Shown here: positions 5,872-6,525 of the stretch, piece by piece
How the letters are laid out: every line of letters begins with the position of its first letter
Numbering within the stretch: the stretch's first letter is position 1
Source of the DNA: Actinomycetota bacterium
GTDB taxonomy: Bacteria > Actinomycetota > Actinomycetes > Mycobacteriales > Micromonosporaceae
Length of the DNA: 6,525 nucleotides
NCBI GenBank assembly: GCA_005885115.1
Contig: VAXX01000063.1
Location: 1 to 6,525 of the forward strand
Reading direction: 5' to 3'
Made by a program: the position numbers and the translations under genes
Notes under the pieces: generated by a model
What the model was told of the DNA's origin: nothing
Database searches by the model: none
Seen by the model: the letters and a program-made list of their open reading frames with translations, nothing else

Positions 5872-6525
5872 TTACCCGACCAGGGTCTTGATGGCGGAGG
5901 TGAGGGTGGACAGGCCCTTCTTGGCGTCGGCGAAGAACATCCCGGTCTTCGCGTTGGCGTAGAGCTCGTTGTCGATGCCCGCGTACCCCTGGCCCATCGA
6001 CCGCTTGATGACGATGATGCTGCGGGCGTTGTCCACGTCGAGGATCGGCATGCCGGAGATGGCGGTACCGGGTCGGCGCGCGGCCGGGTTGGTCACGTCG
6101 TTGGCGCCGATCACCAGCGCCACGTCGGTACGCGCGAACTCCGGGTTGACCTCCTCCATCTCCCGCAACTGCGGGTAGGGCACGTTGGCCTCGGCGAGCA
6201 GGACGTTCATGTGCCCGGGCATCCGGCCGGCGACCGGGTGGATGGCGTAGCTGACCTCGACGCCCCGTTGTTCGAGCAGCTCGGCGAGCTCGGCGACCTC
6301 GTGCTGTGCTTGGGCGGCGGCCAGCCCGTACCCGGGTACGACGATCACCTTGCTGGCGTATGCCAGTTGGATCGCCACGTCGTCGGCGCTGACCTCGCGG
6401 ACGCTGGTACCCCCGGGTCCGGCCACGGCGGCGGCGGTGTCCCCGGTGCCGAACCCGCCGATGATGATGTTCGGGATCGACCGGTTCATCGCGTCGGCCA
6501 TCAGCTTGGTCAGGATGCCACCGGA
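5872..6525 (-). CDS. pntB: NAD(P) transhydrogenase subunit beta (PntB), C-terminal part, cut by the window edge
   Basis: This is the C-terminal 217 residues of the membrane proton-translocating transhydrogenase beta subunit. The enzyme moves hydride between NADH and NADP+ using the proton gradient. The frame is open to base 6525 and reads SGGILTKLMADAMNRS before the ATG codon at 6501, so that codon is an internal Met. The visible part is the cytoplasmic NADP(H)-binding domain III. It has the dinucleotide loop VVPGYGLAAAQAQ, then IHPVAGRMPGHMNVLLAEANVPY, VIGANDVTNPAA and KRSMGQGYAGIDNELY. All closely match the E. coli PntB segments as I recall them. No key motif looks damaged. E. coli PntB has 462 residues, so a little under half is here. 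The TAA stop at 5872-5874 is followed by a GC hairpin and then the DUF1918 gene. Upstream pntA genes would lie outside the window. Confidence 0.96.
   Translation of the reverse strand, partial: SGGILTKLMADAMNRSIPNIIIGGFGTGDTAAAVAGPGGTSVREVSADDVAIQLAYASKVIVVPGYGLAAAQAQHEVAELAELLEQRGVEVSYAIHPVAGRMPGHMNVLLAEANVPYPQLREMEEVNPEFARTDVALVIGANDVTNPAARRPGTAISGMPILDVDNARSIIVIKRSMGQGYAGIDNELYANAKTGMFFADAKKGLSTLTSAIKTLVG

Overview
The window is high-GC DNA (roughly 72-73% G+C by eye) with GTG starts, overlapping genes and a six-gene-type mce locus, which points to an actinomycete. Gene content and style resemble Micromonosporaceae, but that placement is an inference. It holds the 3' part of an mce (MlaD-type lipid importer) operon, then a broken cell-wall deacetylase gene, then two genes on the opposite strand.

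Plus strand, 1-5581: a 5'-truncated mceD (1-1155), the lipoprotein gene mceE (1152-2306), mceF (2303-3508), and two Mce-associated membrane protein (Mas) genes (3555-4274 and 4288-4782). These are followed by a frameshifted lipoprotein polysaccharide deacetylase of family CE4 (4782-5581). Genes overlap by 1-4 bases or lie within a few tens of bases of each other, with no visible promoter between them, so they probably form one operon. In such systems the MCE proteins form a substrate-binding or tunnel assembly outside the membrane, served by YrbE permeases (presumably upstream of this window). Mas proteins stabilise the complex. The deacetylase would act on wall polymer.

Minus strand, 6525-5589: the C-terminal half of pntB (NAD(P) transhydrogenase beta subunit, NADP(H)-binding domain III), an 88-bp gap with a GC hairpin, and a small DUF1918 gene. 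The DUF1918 gene converges on the deacetylase with only 7 bp between the stops.

The most interesting points are not new gene families. (1) A perfect 26-bp tandem duplication sits exactly on the mceF stop/start junction. It creates a 9-codon minigene linked by ATGA overlaps on both sides. (2) The deacetylase keeps all five catalytic motifs, but in two reading frames, with about 29 residues missing at an 8-bp tandem repeat scar. (3) GGTACC, and GTAC generally, are strongly over-represented: 21 GGTACC by hand count, and 17 of 18 GTA valine codons are followed by C. (4) Strong hairpins lie in the Pro/Gly-rich 3' ends of the mce genes, the best being a 17-bp stem in mceE. I found no RNA gene, CRISPR array, insertion sequence or clearly undescribed multi-gene system.
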